A DNA stretch of 64,000 bases, from the NCBI GenBank assembly GCA_008933995.1, contig WARS01000029.1, positions 7,874,332 through 7,938,331 of the forward strand. The letters run 5' to 3'. Source of the DNA: Datnioides undecimradiatus (lineage: Eukaryota > Chordata > Actinopteri > Lobotiformes > Datnioididae). The notes under the pieces are model-generated. The model was not told where the DNA came from. It made no database searches and was given only the letters and a program-made list of their open reading frames with translations. Made by a program: the position numbers and the translations under genes. Positions 13,581 through 28,400 of the stretch are shown here, one piece after another; position 1 is the first letter of the stretch; the number at the start of each line of letters is the position of its first letter.

Positions 13581-16500
13581 GTTAGGGAGTGAGACATCTC
13601 CCCCTATCACATGGTAATATATTCAGTAGAAGATCTCTGCAGAGGCATAATACTGCCGCTCTCCCCTGTCTGAGCCCATCTGTGATATGTAGAAAGGACA
13701 TCAGCAGGACAGGTTATTAGCACTGGAATAATGCACACTGTTATTGTTGACGCCACATACTTATTTTCCAAGCAATATGCCCCCTCACCCCATAACATAA
13801 ATACATCCATTGTGGAAAAAGCAGGAAATAAATGAGTGCAATACAATGGATGGCATGTATACTACCCCAGCGGAATGTTGTCCTACTGGAGGTGACTCAT
13901 TAACAGCTGATAGATGGGGGATGAGTTTGGAGTTGGACAGTGGGGGGATAAGGGGATGTTATCCCTCTTGTTAACACAAATGATTGAATTCATCCTGAAT
14001 ATGTATTATAGCCTAAAGAGGACAGCAAAAAAGAATCCAAGCAACATTTTACATACCCTTATTAAACTTTAGCAAGGACAATTTTAAGTGGTAAATGTAA
14101 TGGCGTCTGGGATGCTAATTTTCCAGTGATGATTCCATTTAAGAGGGAGTTTGAACGTGTTTAGGTCAGTGGAGATGTGCGCTGTTTCAGTTGACGTAAG
14201 AGCCAGACTGAGGCCTTTATTTTGTCCTTGGTTTAGGCATCTGTGATGTCCGTAAGGATCTGGAAGTGCAGATTTGAAAATGACAAATATTTTCAGCAAA
14301 CAGGATTTCTTCTTGCTATAGAGGTGACACATACACATATGAATATAAGTGCACATATACCTGTCAGGTGTTGGCAAGGGCTTGAAGAGGCCAGAAGATC
14401 AATCTGCCACCTTCAACACCTCCTGGAGAAGAGCTCTGGTAACATGGAAGCGTTGTTAACCAAAATAACCTCCCTTAACACAGACACTCTGCAGCCGAGG
14501 GGTCACAGGGAACAGAAACTTGTGGAGGGGATTAAAATAAAAACCCCAGAAAGACAAAACTCCCTCTTCCCCATCTCTCTCTCCTATCAGCCTGGGCAGA
14601 GTGAGCAAGAATGTGAAAATGTAACGCCCCCGTGTCAATTTGAAAGTGCACCTCATCGGCTCATGTGCCCCTCCACCTCTCTCCATCGCCCCCCCTCGCA
14701 CATCCCCCCCTCTCAAGCAGCTCTGTTGCTTTGGTCCGGCTTTGAAGGCCGTTCTTATTACTGGCACAGAGCACAGGTCAGAATGGCAAGCCGGCAGCAT
14801 ACTATTAAAGCCTAATGAAAGAAATCTCTGCAGGGTCTGCGGTCTACAGCGGCCAGAGGAGGCTGTGCCTCTGCCCATTGTTCTTCTGCTCCTCTCCTCA
14901 CTATTCTCTAGTTTTTTTTTTTATTCCTACAGAATAGTGTCTCTATCTCTAAATCGGGCTTCTATACCATCTCTCCTGTCACTGCCTTTGTCTCTCTCTG
15001 TCATTTTCTGTCTTTTCCTTTGTCTTGCTCTCTCTCTTTGCATTTTTAAGTGTCAGTCCACCTATGTCTGCATCAAATTATGTTTTCACCCCTATAAATT
15101 TGTTCAGCTGCTGCCAAATAAGTGAGCTCATATAAGTGAGACAAGGCTGAAGTGTCTCTCTGATCATTGACTGTGTTGCATGTTGTCAAATATACTAATA
15201 TACTGAAACGGCAGATATTTTACTCTGAAACCTCTGAAATGATATATAAGATTACTTTCTTTTTCAGCAGATCGTCCCTGTTGAAGATTTCCTAATAATC
15301 TATGCTGGATTCCCTCTGACATTAATTGGACAAAATGAATTTACCACATTGATCCCCACAGTTAATTATCTTCATATCTGTCAGAAGGACCAGAGGTCAG
15401 GGTCACCTGCACAAGTCCGATTCAGATGTGATATGTCCCGACATTCTAACTCTGTAAATATCCTGTCTCCATGAGCTGCAGTAGCTCTGCTCGCTGCTGA
15501 AGTAGTTCAAGTAGTTGTGACAGTAGTGTTCTGTCAAAGTGTGGTTAATATTAATATGCACGTCCGTCTGTAGTCATGCAAAACCACTGTCTATTTAAGG
15601 CCCTACCTGCATTTATCTCAAGAGCTTAGAGAATAATGGTATTGTTCAGGAAGATATAGTGGGCTGCTAAACACTACTGGAATAAGCTACTCTTATAGAT
15701 CATTTGACGCTTGTGAAGCATTGGATTAATATGCTGCAGTCGATAACATGACAGTAGATTAATCTCATGTGCCTTTTCCATATTTATTGGTTAAATCCTA
15801 TTGATTTCAGAGCGAATTTGAATGCGAGGTGGCGCTAGTACGGGAGGTGTGAAAATCAACAAAAAAATGCAGAAATATGATTTAGCCCCTCGTTTTGTTT
15901 GCCTGAGAGGACCAGAAACTGCTCACTGTGTCATAACCAGTGTTACCTTCTCTGCTGGATTTACTGTGTGAATGTTTTTTCAGTGTTTGAAAAGTATTTC
16001 TCACAGCTTACCTCTTTTCTCTCAACCCCTCTTGCTTTTCTCACTTAATATCTTTGCCTCTGTCTTTTTTTCTGTCATCACTGAATCACACCCAGTAGCC
16101 TTTTTGGTGACCACTGAAAAACAGGAAGTTGTTCAGGAAGTTTTTGTTTATAGCGTATTCGATCATAGACTATCTCACACCCCTTTCCAAGTAAAAGTAC
16201 TGATAATAATCAGCTTCTTCATTCCAAGAATGTACGTAAGTCATTTGTTTGTAACTGTATTTTTATTCGTTTGGAGCCCAGTTTTAATCCACCAGTCTAC
16301 CCAATCAAGGTTTCATACCATCATACATTTTTATTCTGCATTATTTATTTTTTCCTCCTCTCTCTCCAAAACCAAGGCTCAGCTGTCCTTGTGCCTTTAC
16401 ACATTGCAAATGAATGCATATCCATGCAAATTCTTAAAAAAGAAAGGCTGAGAATTTGAATATTTTGCTTAAAGCTGCACCCAGGTCGACCCTGCCATTC

Positions 16501-19500
16501 GGCATTTGAAAGCAGTGTGTCTGTTTGAATACTGAGGATCTCTCTTTGTCATGTTCGCCAGAGGGGCTGGGTGAGCGAACCAGCACCGGCAGGATGGGCA
16601 GAGATCGGCTGGGTAGCTGCACACAGACAGACTAATTGGGAAAAGGGGGGCGAGAAGGGGGACGAGGGGTGTTGGTAAGGGTGAGGAAAAGGTGGGGTAT
16701 GCGGGAAGGGGGGAATCCAAGATGACGACAGGGGGTTTAGGAGGGAGGTGAAAGAGGACGGAGAGTGGGGGGATGGAGGGAACGAGAGAGAAGGGAAGGA
16801 AGGGAGAAGGTGATGAAGAGGGCACGAGAGAGTGCGGGAGGAAGAGGTGAAGGAAGGGTGAGTGGAGACACTGTGGTTTCCAGCGCTGATGTGTTAGTAG
16901 CCCTGCTGACTATGTCATTATACTGTTGAAGCGCTGGCTGGATAACCAGGGTCCCTGCCTGCTGCAAACCACTGCAGCCTTAAAACTCCATTATACTGCA
17001 TGTTCGACACATACAGAGAAGATTTGCACAAACGGGTTTTCCTGCAGTTATTAAACACATTCAAAGAAAAACTGGACTCTCTCAACTCTTCCCTCAAAGT
17101 CTCAAAGCATACTTGTGATTCCAACAGAGCAGGCATCAGCTTGGGAATATTCCCATGTACGTGTATAGTTTGAGAAAAAAATATTAATTCTTATATATTA
17201 AATTATGAATGTATTTATGAAATCAACTGGCTAGTGCACTGCTTTAGAGTTTCAGTATGGAGTTGCCATTCTGTGGGATGATGATAATAATCTAATACAG
17301 TCAAGAGTTGTGATGAAGATCCAGCTGAGCTGTTACAAAGATTACGTGTGTGTAACAAGGTGTGTGGCTAAAACTAAACAATGTTATGTGAAGTTCAACT
17401 AATGCGTAACTAAAAAATAAGTATGACAAAACGTCTCAACTACCCACTAGCTTTCTCTGGAGCTTTCAAGTACACCGCATGGTCTTCCTCATGAATGGAG
17501 TTTGCCCCAGTGGAAGAGAAGCGTTCTGGCTTTCTGATGACACACAACGACAGAATATTTATTTTGCCCAAGTTGTGTATTTTTAACCATTGTGGCTTCC
17601 TGGTTATATTTACTTTATCATTTATTTTGATTAAAATTATTATTCCTTTACTAAATTTACCAGCAGCACAATAGAGCCTAAAGGTCACCAGTTTGGATCA
17701 TGAGAGAATGTGTAAGGCTCACGCCTTTATAGTATTTTATGCTGTGACATTAATGATGTAAGTACATACACAGTGAGTTAAATATATTTACTGGGAAGGG
17801 TTTGTTATCTTTTAGAAAGAACAAAATAATTCAGAGCTGGTTGGATTCCCTCATCCTTTGATGACTTGCTCACATTAGCTGCCCACTTGTGAGATGCTGC
17901 TCCAGAGCTAAGCATAGTCCTCGGCTGAATCCTCATGGAAACGTGCAGATGTGCAACACACCACGCTGTTTTAGGTGCTTGACTGTGTTTTACTGCTTCC
18001 CCAGCTCTAATTGATTTCTCTTCATTTCCGTCTGGTATAAAAACTCATCTTGCAAAAACTTAACTGGAGTTAGGTAATCCATCACAGAGAACATATTGTC
18101 TGCATTATTTTGAGTTATGTTATTTTTGTGTGGTAATGCAGCGCAGGCTTTTCAAATCAGTCTGCACTCACAATTGCATTACCAGGAAATAATAAATTAA
18201 GTTGGACAAGAAAAAAATAAAATAAAAGCCGGCACAATCTGCACTGTGATGGATTATGCAGTAAAAAACAGATTCAGAAATCTAAAGCAGTGCAGCATGC
18301 TTAGAAAACATCTGACAGTAATGTAAAGTACATGTGAATTGTAGTAATGGGCTAACACATGCAAAAACACTGATGTAGTCCTTTTTAAAGTCTGCTTCTA
18401 ATATGGGTATAGCAGTGGTACGTTTACAAATTTGCCTGCCACCAGCCTCCATTCCTCCTAAAACTACACCCTGTATGGAGGGCTCTGGGGGCCAGGCTGC
18501 ACTGAACTGGGTTGAGTTACACCGGGTAGCTAGCTAGATTGATCTGGCTGCAGTAGCCAGGGGAATATAAAGCAGGGCAGGGGCTTAAAGTCTGAGTCCC
18601 CCCAGGGAGGAGTTCTCGCTGCATGGGGAGAGGGGCATGAACTGAGCTGCTTCTCTCTCCCTCCCTTCTTCCCTCCCTCCCCTTCTTCCTCCCTCCTTCT
18701 GTTGTTTTGTCTGTCCATTGAACACCTTTTCCATCTCTCCTTCCTGATGACATTCACTCTTGTCAGTCTCTCAGTCTGCCTCGGTCTTTCCTCTCTCTCC
18801 CTCTCTTTTTCTTGTTTCTTTTTTTTTTAGCCTCATAGTTTATTTCCGGCATTGTGCCCTTTAACTCCATCCTCACTCCTTCCCTCCTTGCACCCATTTG
18901 CAAGCATATGGGAAAATGACTACTCATATTGCTCATGAAGTTCACACCCAAAATGAAACACCACGGCTGATGCTGAGTTTAGCATTTAATCCGTTTATAA
19001 AAGACACATTTTTAAAAAACTGTTTAACATCATTCCGTCCACTTGCTCTGATCTTTAAAGCTGGTTTTCCCCACTTTTTTCTGATGGTGACTGGCCAAGA
19101 GAGGAGGTGCATGCATATATGTCCTAGAGACAGTTAAGCCTAGCCTACAGAATTGGATCTCTCACGTGTCAAAGCCACCCAGTGCCCGCTGTACGCCTCA
19201 ACCATATATAACCTAACCCACAACAATTACTTCTAAAGGAACCAGGGTAGAGCAGGAATAAAAGTGAAGTTTAGGCCTATTTTTAAGAGTAGAAAAGCAA
19301 GATTGTCACCCTGTGCTGCAAAGTTTGTTGCTCTTCCCTGCTTCACGGTGCTATTCTGCAGGGTGCAAAGCTGCACAGTGCTGCTGTGTGCTGTCGGAGT
19401 GTTGTGGTGCAGTGATAGCAGGATCGTCCGCTGGGGGAACCCAGAGTATTCTGTCTCACTGAGTGATACCCCTGTCTCCACTCACGATAAACAGCACACT

Positions 19501-19645
19501 CACACACGCATACACAAACGCACACACCACTGTCTGCCAAGCCCAGCCTAGCAGCAGATTCCTCCCCACCCCTCCACACCCCTCACAAAGCTGCAAATAT
19601 ATTAGCTGCCTCTTTTTCTTTTGTCTTGGGAAAATGGGAAACAAG

Positions 19646-19709
<64 letters not shown>

Positions 19710-21093
19710 TGGCAGCAGTAGTGGTGGGGGGGCTCACTGTACTGAGAAACTGTGGAAGAACACCCCACTTTGTGCCATTCCTGTTTAGATATCCCCATGG
19801 TATAGGGCCCCTTCATGGAGGGAGGGAAGTGGAGGGAAGAAAGCTACACATGTGAGGAAGTGTTATCAGTAATACAGGTATTATGTTGGAAACGGAAAAA
19901 CAGACTGACAGACGAGAAAAGAAAGATTATGAGCTGCATATCTCATACAAGATATGTTTGGTTAAAACAGAAAGGGGCCCTGGAACAGGAACACTGTTGG
20001 GCTCGGTATAAACGGCCGATTCATCCAAATTACCAAAAAACATGTTTTTTCACTTACCCTTAGTGCTGTGTAGCCATGCAGATAGTTTTTGTGTTATTTT
20101 GTCCAGGTTTTCAGATATATGTAGCTTTTATTTTTTTAGATATTGGTCTCTGCGATTTTTACATCTCTTGCATATTGAACTGCTCTGTCTGTAGATCATC
20201 CCGAGTAATAGAGACACTGATTCCAAAAAAAGACTTGCTGTGTATAAAATGCTTTTTTTTGTCAATTCTGTGAGCACATCAAATTATATTCTGTTAGACT
20301 CTATTGTATCGGGCTGGAGGGGTATCTCAAAACCTCAAAACCTGCCAAAGTATTTGTGGTAATAGTTGATTCATAGAACGGTGCAGTAGTCAGGTTATGT
20401 TTGGGGGTAATTTTATTCTTAAGCAGTTTCCTTCCGAAGTTTACACTGGCTTTATACATATAACCAACTTCATATTTAGTGATTAGATGGCTTGGCTCCA
20501 TCCCATCGTCAGAGATAACAAACGGTTGTCAAATTGATGTGAATATATGTTCAAGGTGAGTACAATTTGTCTTTCAACAGACAGCCAAACAGTTATTATT
20601 AGTTCTGGTTTCCTAAACACGAGAACTGAATCCTTCTCTCTGCTTTGCATCGTTGTAAATGAGAATCTTTATTATTATCAATATTAATCAACAGATTATT
20701 TGATAAGTTGCAGCCCTAAAATATACTTCTCATACACTGGCAGCTAAAGATGACCGTGGATCTTGTCTGATATCAGAAACAGAAACAGCCGTCTACTTTT
20801 CTAATAGCTAAAGACAGCACATATCTGTAGACTCTGACTTTCACGGACTGATTTGTATAGATGGGTTCCTAGGATATATATTTTTTTATAGTTTTATGTG
20901 GACTATATCAGCTGTGTCTGTGTCACATTATACACATATATAAATGCATCACTTCCCACTGGTCGTGTATGAGATTAGAGTCTCTACAGCCCCTAGACTG
21001 TCACTCAAACACAGACAACTGATGTGGGCGGGGCTGTGACAACTCTCAAATCTGGCAAGTCAAATGTTTTTATTTGCACGGAAAGCGAGTGCC

Positions 21094-21126
<33 letters not shown>

Positions 21127-21543
21127 GTTTGCGTGCGCATGTGTGTGTCTGTTTGGGTTTGTGTGCCATATGTAGTGCGCCAAGGAGGGCTCTCTGGAAC
21201 ATATTGGTGTGCGTACATGTGGTTAATAATAGTAGCAAACGCATACAGCGATGGCAGCTCTGATGTGTGTGACAGTTTTACAGCCGCACACGCCAAGACT
21301 CAGTCACACACATACGCGCGCACGCACACACGCACACTCACACACTCCCACAGCAGAGACAGAGACCTCCTCTGCCACCGAGCCCTCCGTCTTTGTTCAG
21401 TTTTCAATTTTATCACAGATCATGATAAGTAAAAACAACCACTTCCCACCCACCCCACCCCGCCTCGCCTCCCAGCCCCTCCCGTATGCTCCATATGTGG
21501 GCACATGCACACACACACAAACATATAGCCAAGTCAAACTCAG

Positions 21544-21612
<69 letters not shown>

Positions 21613-24600
21613 AATGTACATGCTTAACCACCCTCTCACACTGAATGCACAAAGTCCTTGAAGCAGGCAAGCACTCACATACATCATACACACAAATGCA
21701 CAAATACACATCACACACACATATCCTCATCCCCCTTCTGTCATAGCTCATTGTTGCTGTTGCTTGCTTGTCTGTGGAGATGGTTGTGTTGTGCTGGGGT
21801 GGCAGCTTTAAGTTTTGATAAGGAGGGGTGGGCGGGCTTGTGGGTGCGGGAGGGGGAATCAGTGACTGCTCCCCGCGGCGAGGTCTTAGCAACAGTAGGC
21901 TGCAGCAACAGAAGACACCCAACCTGTCGTCGGGATCAGTCTCTGGGGGAGGCAGAGACTGAGAGACAGTGGAGCGGTGGCATCACTCTCAGCTCGGACA
22001 TCTTCAATCAGAAAGAAGAGACAGACCTCAGCTCAGTGGCTGAGCTTGGCAGCTAAACCAAGAGAAAGAGAGAAAGGCCAGAGCAGAGACAGACAGACAG
22101 CCACCCAGTCCCCAGGATTAGTCTGTGAGGTTGGCAGAGGCTGGCCAGAACTGAGAGAGAGGTAGCTGAAAGGCAAAGAGCAAAGAGGACCTGGTGCCTG
22201 GCGCAGAGCGTGGGCCAGGTTAGCAGCCAGAGAGACGAGGAAACGGAGCGACAGACAGAGCGGGGACCTGGTTCTCTGTGGCTGTGTGGCTGGTCTGGAG
22301 TGGCTCACCCATATGGTGCTCCGCTCTGTTCCTGCTCCCTGTCTAAATCCATATGCTGCTGGTGGAAGGGTGCCCCCCTCCTCCTTCCCTCCTTCCACCT
22401 CGCTTCAAGAGCATGCAGACCCTCACCCTCCCCACACTCCCCCAACCCACAAGGGAGGTGTTGGGAGGTAAAGCCCTGAAGGCTTGTACCCCCCTCCTAC
22501 CTCTTAACCCCTCAGAGCTGCTTAGCCCATTGTCACTACAATCTGCCACCATAGCCTTGGTGTTGTGTGTCCCCTCTCTCTCTTTCTCTCTCTCTCTCTC
22601 TTTCTTTCCCTCTCTTTCTCCATCTTTTCATCTCCCTTTGGCACCCGATAATCGATGAACTTATTAACTGCTAATTATTCAAGCTGTGGATTGAGGATCC
22701 CTCCCCATTCTTTGGAAAAAAGGGAACCTTACCACTCGCGTCTGCCAAATGAAGTGGTTTATATTGCCCATTCATTTGGATTAAGTGCATTTAGGCTGCA
22801 GTGTTTGGGATGTGAGGACTTTGTCAGATTGCTATCAGCGGCATTTAACATTAATCCTCATTTTGTTCAGCCAGTTGATAGCACCCACTTAGTGAAGCCC
22901 AAGAGATTTTTAGATTGTAATACATGGTTCTTATTTGTTTTCCCTGTGATATATGTTTCTCTAAAAAGACGCCTGTGTGTGTGTGTGTGTGTGCGTGTGC
23001 GTGTGTGCGTGTGTGCGTGTGTCTCTCCCTCTCTCTGTTCTGGTTTCTCAGGAGGTCCTTCAGACGATACCAAAGTTCTGCTTTCCCTTTGACGTGGAAA
23101 GGTACGATTCCTCTCCCTCTCTGCTTCCTTGTTTTTAGCACTGTAGCTCACTTTCACCTGCTTAACATAACACACAGACATTTGCACGCGAACACATACA
23201 CACTCAGAGTCACAAGTATGTACACCTAACACTCCTCCTGCCTAAGGAGACGGAGGTGCTCCTGAAAAAGCAAATGATGACGATGTGTATTATACACTTG
23301 TTGTATTGTGGTGAAATTACGATGATTACCGGGTACAGTCACACTAACTGTTTAACTGTCATGGCATAAAATAAAAAGTGCATTTGCGACTACGTGTGCT
23401 GGTAGCCTCTCTGGTCTTAGACCCCAACAAATCTGACCTCTTCTTGCACTCAATCTGCTCTGACCGTACCTGCAGGGGAAAAAAAAAACATCCCCAAGAA
23501 CGGAAACTGCTGTGCTGGCGAGGCCTACCCATAATCGTGACAACAATGATAACAACAGCTTCCATTAAGGGTGATGCTGATGAGGTCATCAGTGGCCTGC
23601 TCACTTTATGTGTCACGTTTCAGGTGCACGAGTCTGAGCGAATCCTGAGTCTAGGGAAGTTTTGTTTTTTTGTTTTTTTGTTTTTCTATAGAGTGTAGGA
23701 CCGATCAGGCCGGCAGCTCTCTGAAAAGTAGCAGCCTCTTATTTTCAGCATGGAAAATGACATGTTAAAATCCCCATTGTAAAGACAGAGAGAGAGAGAG
23801 GGGGAGAGGGAGAGGGTGGATAGTGAGTAGGGAAGGAGAGAGGTGTGGTTGTACAGTCTTTTACTGAAGCTGAGCTGCTGCCATCTAGCGGTGCAGGGAT
23901 GTTCAGAGCTTCTCTGTAATTGACTTTGGGGTTAGAAAGGCTTTTTACTGTTTTTTAAGCACGCACAGCGGAAATATGTGACATCAGAGTTGGACCTTGA
24001 CTACAGGTTTAGCTCATGGTGAGATTCCATCTGAGATTTAGTTTGTCTCTGATCCAGCAAGGCCAAATTGTGCTATGTTGTATTTGAAACATACAAGATT
24101 TTAATGGATTTACCGCACCCCATTGCATTCAGTTGACTGTTAAGTCGTTATGTGGTCTCGGCCATTTGTGAGTGTGTATGTGTCTCTTGTGTCCCACTGC
24201 AGGGTTTCCCACAATCAGGTGGGGCAAAATTTCACCTTTGTGCTGACGGACATTGACAGCAAGCAGAGGTTTGGTTTCTGTCGACTCACACAAGGCTGCC
24301 GTGTCTGCATATGCCTGCTCAGGTAACACACACACGCACACACACACACACACAGCTTGCTAAATGTTGCCATGTTTTTTTTGTTAAATCAATATTCTGA
24401 GTTACATACATTTCTTTTGTACTCTTCATTTCGATCATGTTGTCCTAATGAACTACATCTTCTTGCGGTCTTCAATGCGTGTTATCGCACGATTTGTGAT
24501 TTTTAAAACAAAGAAACATATCCAACATCCGTAAATTAGAGTAATGTCGAAAGGGAGACAAGTGGATGTGCTAAAAGTTGTGCCCCACTTCACAAATGCA

Positions 24601-25389
24601 AACATAAAAACCAGCCTTTTACATTTCAGAATCAAGAGAATGTATGTAAAAAGATTCAAACACCAGTTTCTTTATTTATGCGTTCAAATAAGCAAGACTT
24701 GGTCTGCTCTGCCCTTTTTCAAATTATCTATGGATCAGTCTCAGAACAGTTTTTTTTTTTTTTTTATATCTGCATTTATTTCTCAAGTGTGATGAAAAAA
24801 ATTAATTTACCAGATCTAAGAAGTGAACACAGATTTGAGACAACATTTCCATTCATTCTCACACTTCACACTGAGCTGCACTATGCCAAAATAACAAATT
24901 TATATTCTCATCTGCCCACACAAATATGTTAGTGATGTGCCTATAATTATCCAAAAGTTTAGCAGTTTTTGATATTTCATAGGTGGATTTATCCTATCAC
25001 CGCGCACATAAATGAGGACACCAAACCCAGTAAAATTGAATTTTCTTTGCATAATTACTCTCAAACAAAGGCTATTATCATTTAATTCCCATGTAATTGC
25101 ATGTTGACACAATGTTTTTACAGACGTAATTACCTTACCATTACAGAGAAGGAGCACTCCAGTGCTAATCTCAGTGGACAGGCTTACACACTTTAAAATA
25201 AACTGAGGAAAATGCACAAAATAAATACATTTTGGTTCATTTATTAAGCAGTTTAATATACATTAAACTGGAGAAGGAGCACAAAGCCTTTTCTTTTTCC
25301 TCTGTTAGTGTAAAGCAGCACTCCTGTATGTATGTATGTATGTGTGTGTGTGTGTGTGTGCGTGTGTGCCTGTCTCTCTGTGGATGTGT

Positions 25390-25432
<43 letters not shown>

Positions 25433-28400
25433 CTGTTGATGGACAGTCGTGGGTTTGTCGCTGGCCTGATGAGCTGCTGTGAAGAACAGTGCCCCCCCCC
25501 CCCCACACACACACACACACACACCACCCACCCTTCCTGGCCAGCTTCCTTGGCCTTTGTTTTTTCTTTCTTTCTCTCTCTTTCTCTCTACCTCTCTCTC
25601 TCTCCCCCTCTCGCTCCCTCACTCTCTACCTCTCTCTCCCTCTCTCTCTCTCTTTTCTCCTCGTTATTCGGCTACTGCCACAGTGCGACAGCAAAGACGC
25701 TTGGCCCATAATTATGCATGAAGCTTCACTGCCAATTAGCAGAGGTTCCCCTGTCCCTCTCGCTGAGTTAGACATGCTAATTCATTTGACATATGATGTA
25801 TAAAATTCATTATGCATTCTGAGTAGTTTGCATGGCTTGCTTCATTTATAATAAAATAATGTATAGAAAGTTTTTTTTGTTAATTTGAAATCGTTTGTGT
25901 GCTCCGCATTTATGTTTTTCTTCTGTTTTTTTTTGTTTGTTTTTGTCCTGATCTTTTTTTCCTTTTCTTATCATATGTATCCCCACGGTGGTGAGAACAG
26001 ATAAGTGAAAATATTCTAAAACATTTTACATGTCTCATCGACGTGTGTAAATTATGTTCCTCGGTCCTTGGTCAAGCATTTGTTTATTTTTTTATTATAT
26101 TTTCAAACTGTTTTTCCTACTAGCACGTTATTCATGCAAGACAGAGTCAAGGCATCAGATTGCTTGTGTTAGAAAATGCAAACCAAACAAAGGCAGGAAG
26201 ACTGCAGCTAATCTGAGCTGTTTATTAAAAAAAAAAAAGATCAGTTAAAAAAATGCGTCATGTTAAAAAGTAAAGCAGGGAGGTCCAGACCAACTCCTTT
26301 ATTTTAATTCAATCTATAATTTCCAATGGATATAAAATATAAGTAATTAAAACAGTTTGCATGTCTGTGATTGTTGAAGTGCTGGGACCGTAAAATTGTC
26401 ACCTCTGCTTACAGGAGGAAGTGCCTTAATGAGCAGGACAGTTTTATGTGGACAGACCTTTGTAGTCTCATTGCTGAAGCCGTGACTGAAGGGGCCGTGC
26501 GCCCTTCAGTCAGAGAAAATACGCACACGCAAAAAATAAATAAAAATGAGTTGTATTTTATCTTCATTAGACCTTTCACCTCTCAATGCGTTTCTCTCAC
26601 ATTTGAAGGATTTTTTAAATCGGATATATCAGCAATTCAGAGATTGAGAATGTGGATTTCCTTTTATTTAATGGCTGAGGCTTTAAGATCCATTTTAGGG
26701 ACCGCGTCGCTCCAGTTAGTGGTCACTTAGTGGGTCGCCGGAGGACACTTCCTTCCCTGTACTTAACCCTTAACCCGAGAAAGTAAAGATGTAATGAAAT
26801 CTTCCACTGGGCCGTCTACAAAGTGTACAGTGACTTACGATTACAGGTGCCTGTGCATTAAAGGAGATTTAAGACTCATCCAGGTTAGTAGAATAAGTGT
26901 CGTGCTTTGCACCCAACAGGTAGTTTATGGCAGCAAAAATGGCTGATATAAGTGTTTCAGCCTTTCTGCTGAGGTCGACGGGTGAAATGTATGTGGCCAT
27001 TTTTTTTTAAATGTATTTTTTATTTCACTCTAGGTTTGTTTTTTGTTTTTTTTGGTATTTCAGCCACGTTCGTGTTTGTGTGTGATCCCTTCCATACTGG
27101 CATAATTGTCAGTTCCAGAGGCACTTCCATGGCCCTGTCTTCTGTCAGATATTTCCATTCTGTTAGGTGGTCTGAGCCTGGGATGGAGAGCACGACGGGC
27201 TGTGAGTGGGCCGCAGATTAACTGGTTCATTCTTTGAGTACATGGCACTTTGAGGAGACGTGTGTTTTAAAATGGCAGGAGAGATTGCCGGGCCCCCACG
27301 CACTGAGCACTCTGGTGATGGATGCCTCTCTCTCTATCGGTGGATTTGCGAAGCACAAACAGATCTGAGCAATGAACTGTGACGAGTAGGAGTATCTCCC
27401 TCAGCTTTCCAAACTTAAACTTTGCATCAGCAGAGAAAGTGGGGTGCGGTGGGGGGGGGGGGGGGGGGTGAGATAAGTAGAACAAAACAGATACATCTTT
27501 AAGTTATATTCATTCTAATGCATTTGAATAAAAAAACATAACCAATTGTAGGAAGATGTTTGAATATTGATCATTTGTGGCTGGCTGCCTTCACCGGCGA
27601 TCATGCGTTTTCCTCTAAAACAAAGGATTTACAGCACCTTGGTGTAGGAGTGTAATGATTGTGAGATCTGTGAGGCCTGACGGCTGCTCTGACAGCCAGG
27701 GTCCTATTTACATCCCCTTCAACTGTGAAAAATGAAGGATTAATGTCCAGAAGCCTGGCTTTTTAAACACAGGATAGATAATACAAAGGCTTTGTTCCGC
27801 CCCCCCCCCCACCCTTTAGTCATTATATCAGACTGAACTTTTTGTGTAATGGATAAATGTAAACTGACCCCATATGCAGATATTGGGGTTGTGTGTTGTT
27901 CGACGTGGCAGAAATAGGTCTTCAGGTTGATATCCGGTCAGCATGTGAATTAACATACGCGTGTTTGATTTAGTTTCCTCCTGCGAGTGTGACCTGATTG
28001 CGGTAAATCTTTGCACAGACGTCAAAATATTGGCATGTTAAGAGGCTGATTGTTTCAGACTAATGGTCACTCAACCTCTCCGATTGGTGCGCTTGGCTGC
28101 ACTTCTCTGTGAGCCCGGCATGTCATTGGTCCCTCGCGGACTTAGCGATATGAAAATTTGCATTAGGCTCACTTTATTGTTTTCTTGTTGTCTGTTAATT
28201 CCAGTCTGCAGAGCAGCCAGTGACCCATGCCCTGGAAACTCCTTAGTCTCAGGCCAACTGCCTGAGCAGGACTTCCGCAGCTCCCAAACTCACACAGCCT
28301 CATTTATTTTTCTCCTTTATTATTAGTATTGTTATAATTTTTATACAATGAAGAAACTGCATATTTAATCTCTTTTTGTCAGATTTTTAATTTGAATGAA

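Larger units (their letters stand above)
13001..23051 (+). other. dennd1b: second part of the 18.4 kb intron
   Basis: No exon was recognised. The stretch is rich in CA/GT microsatellites (13250s, 13400s, 13535, 19648, 21095, 21549). It has a GA-rich block at 16640-16860 and a CT-rich block at 18650-18810. A GC-richer segment lies at 21830-22530, and a strong candidate regulatory block at 22641-22925 just before exon b. The 190-codon ORF at 14243-14815 has no recognisable domain and overlaps others in opposite frames, so I treat it as chance. Confidence 0.6.

Noticed and set aside
14243-14815. 190-codon + strand ORF
   Set aside because: It shows no recognisable domain, and overlapping long ORFs exist in other frames and on the other strand. 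It lies in an intron and has no splice or homology support.
21413-21922. 169-codon minus-strand ORF with Cys-Val runs
   Set aside because: The Cys-Val run is a translated GT microsatellite.
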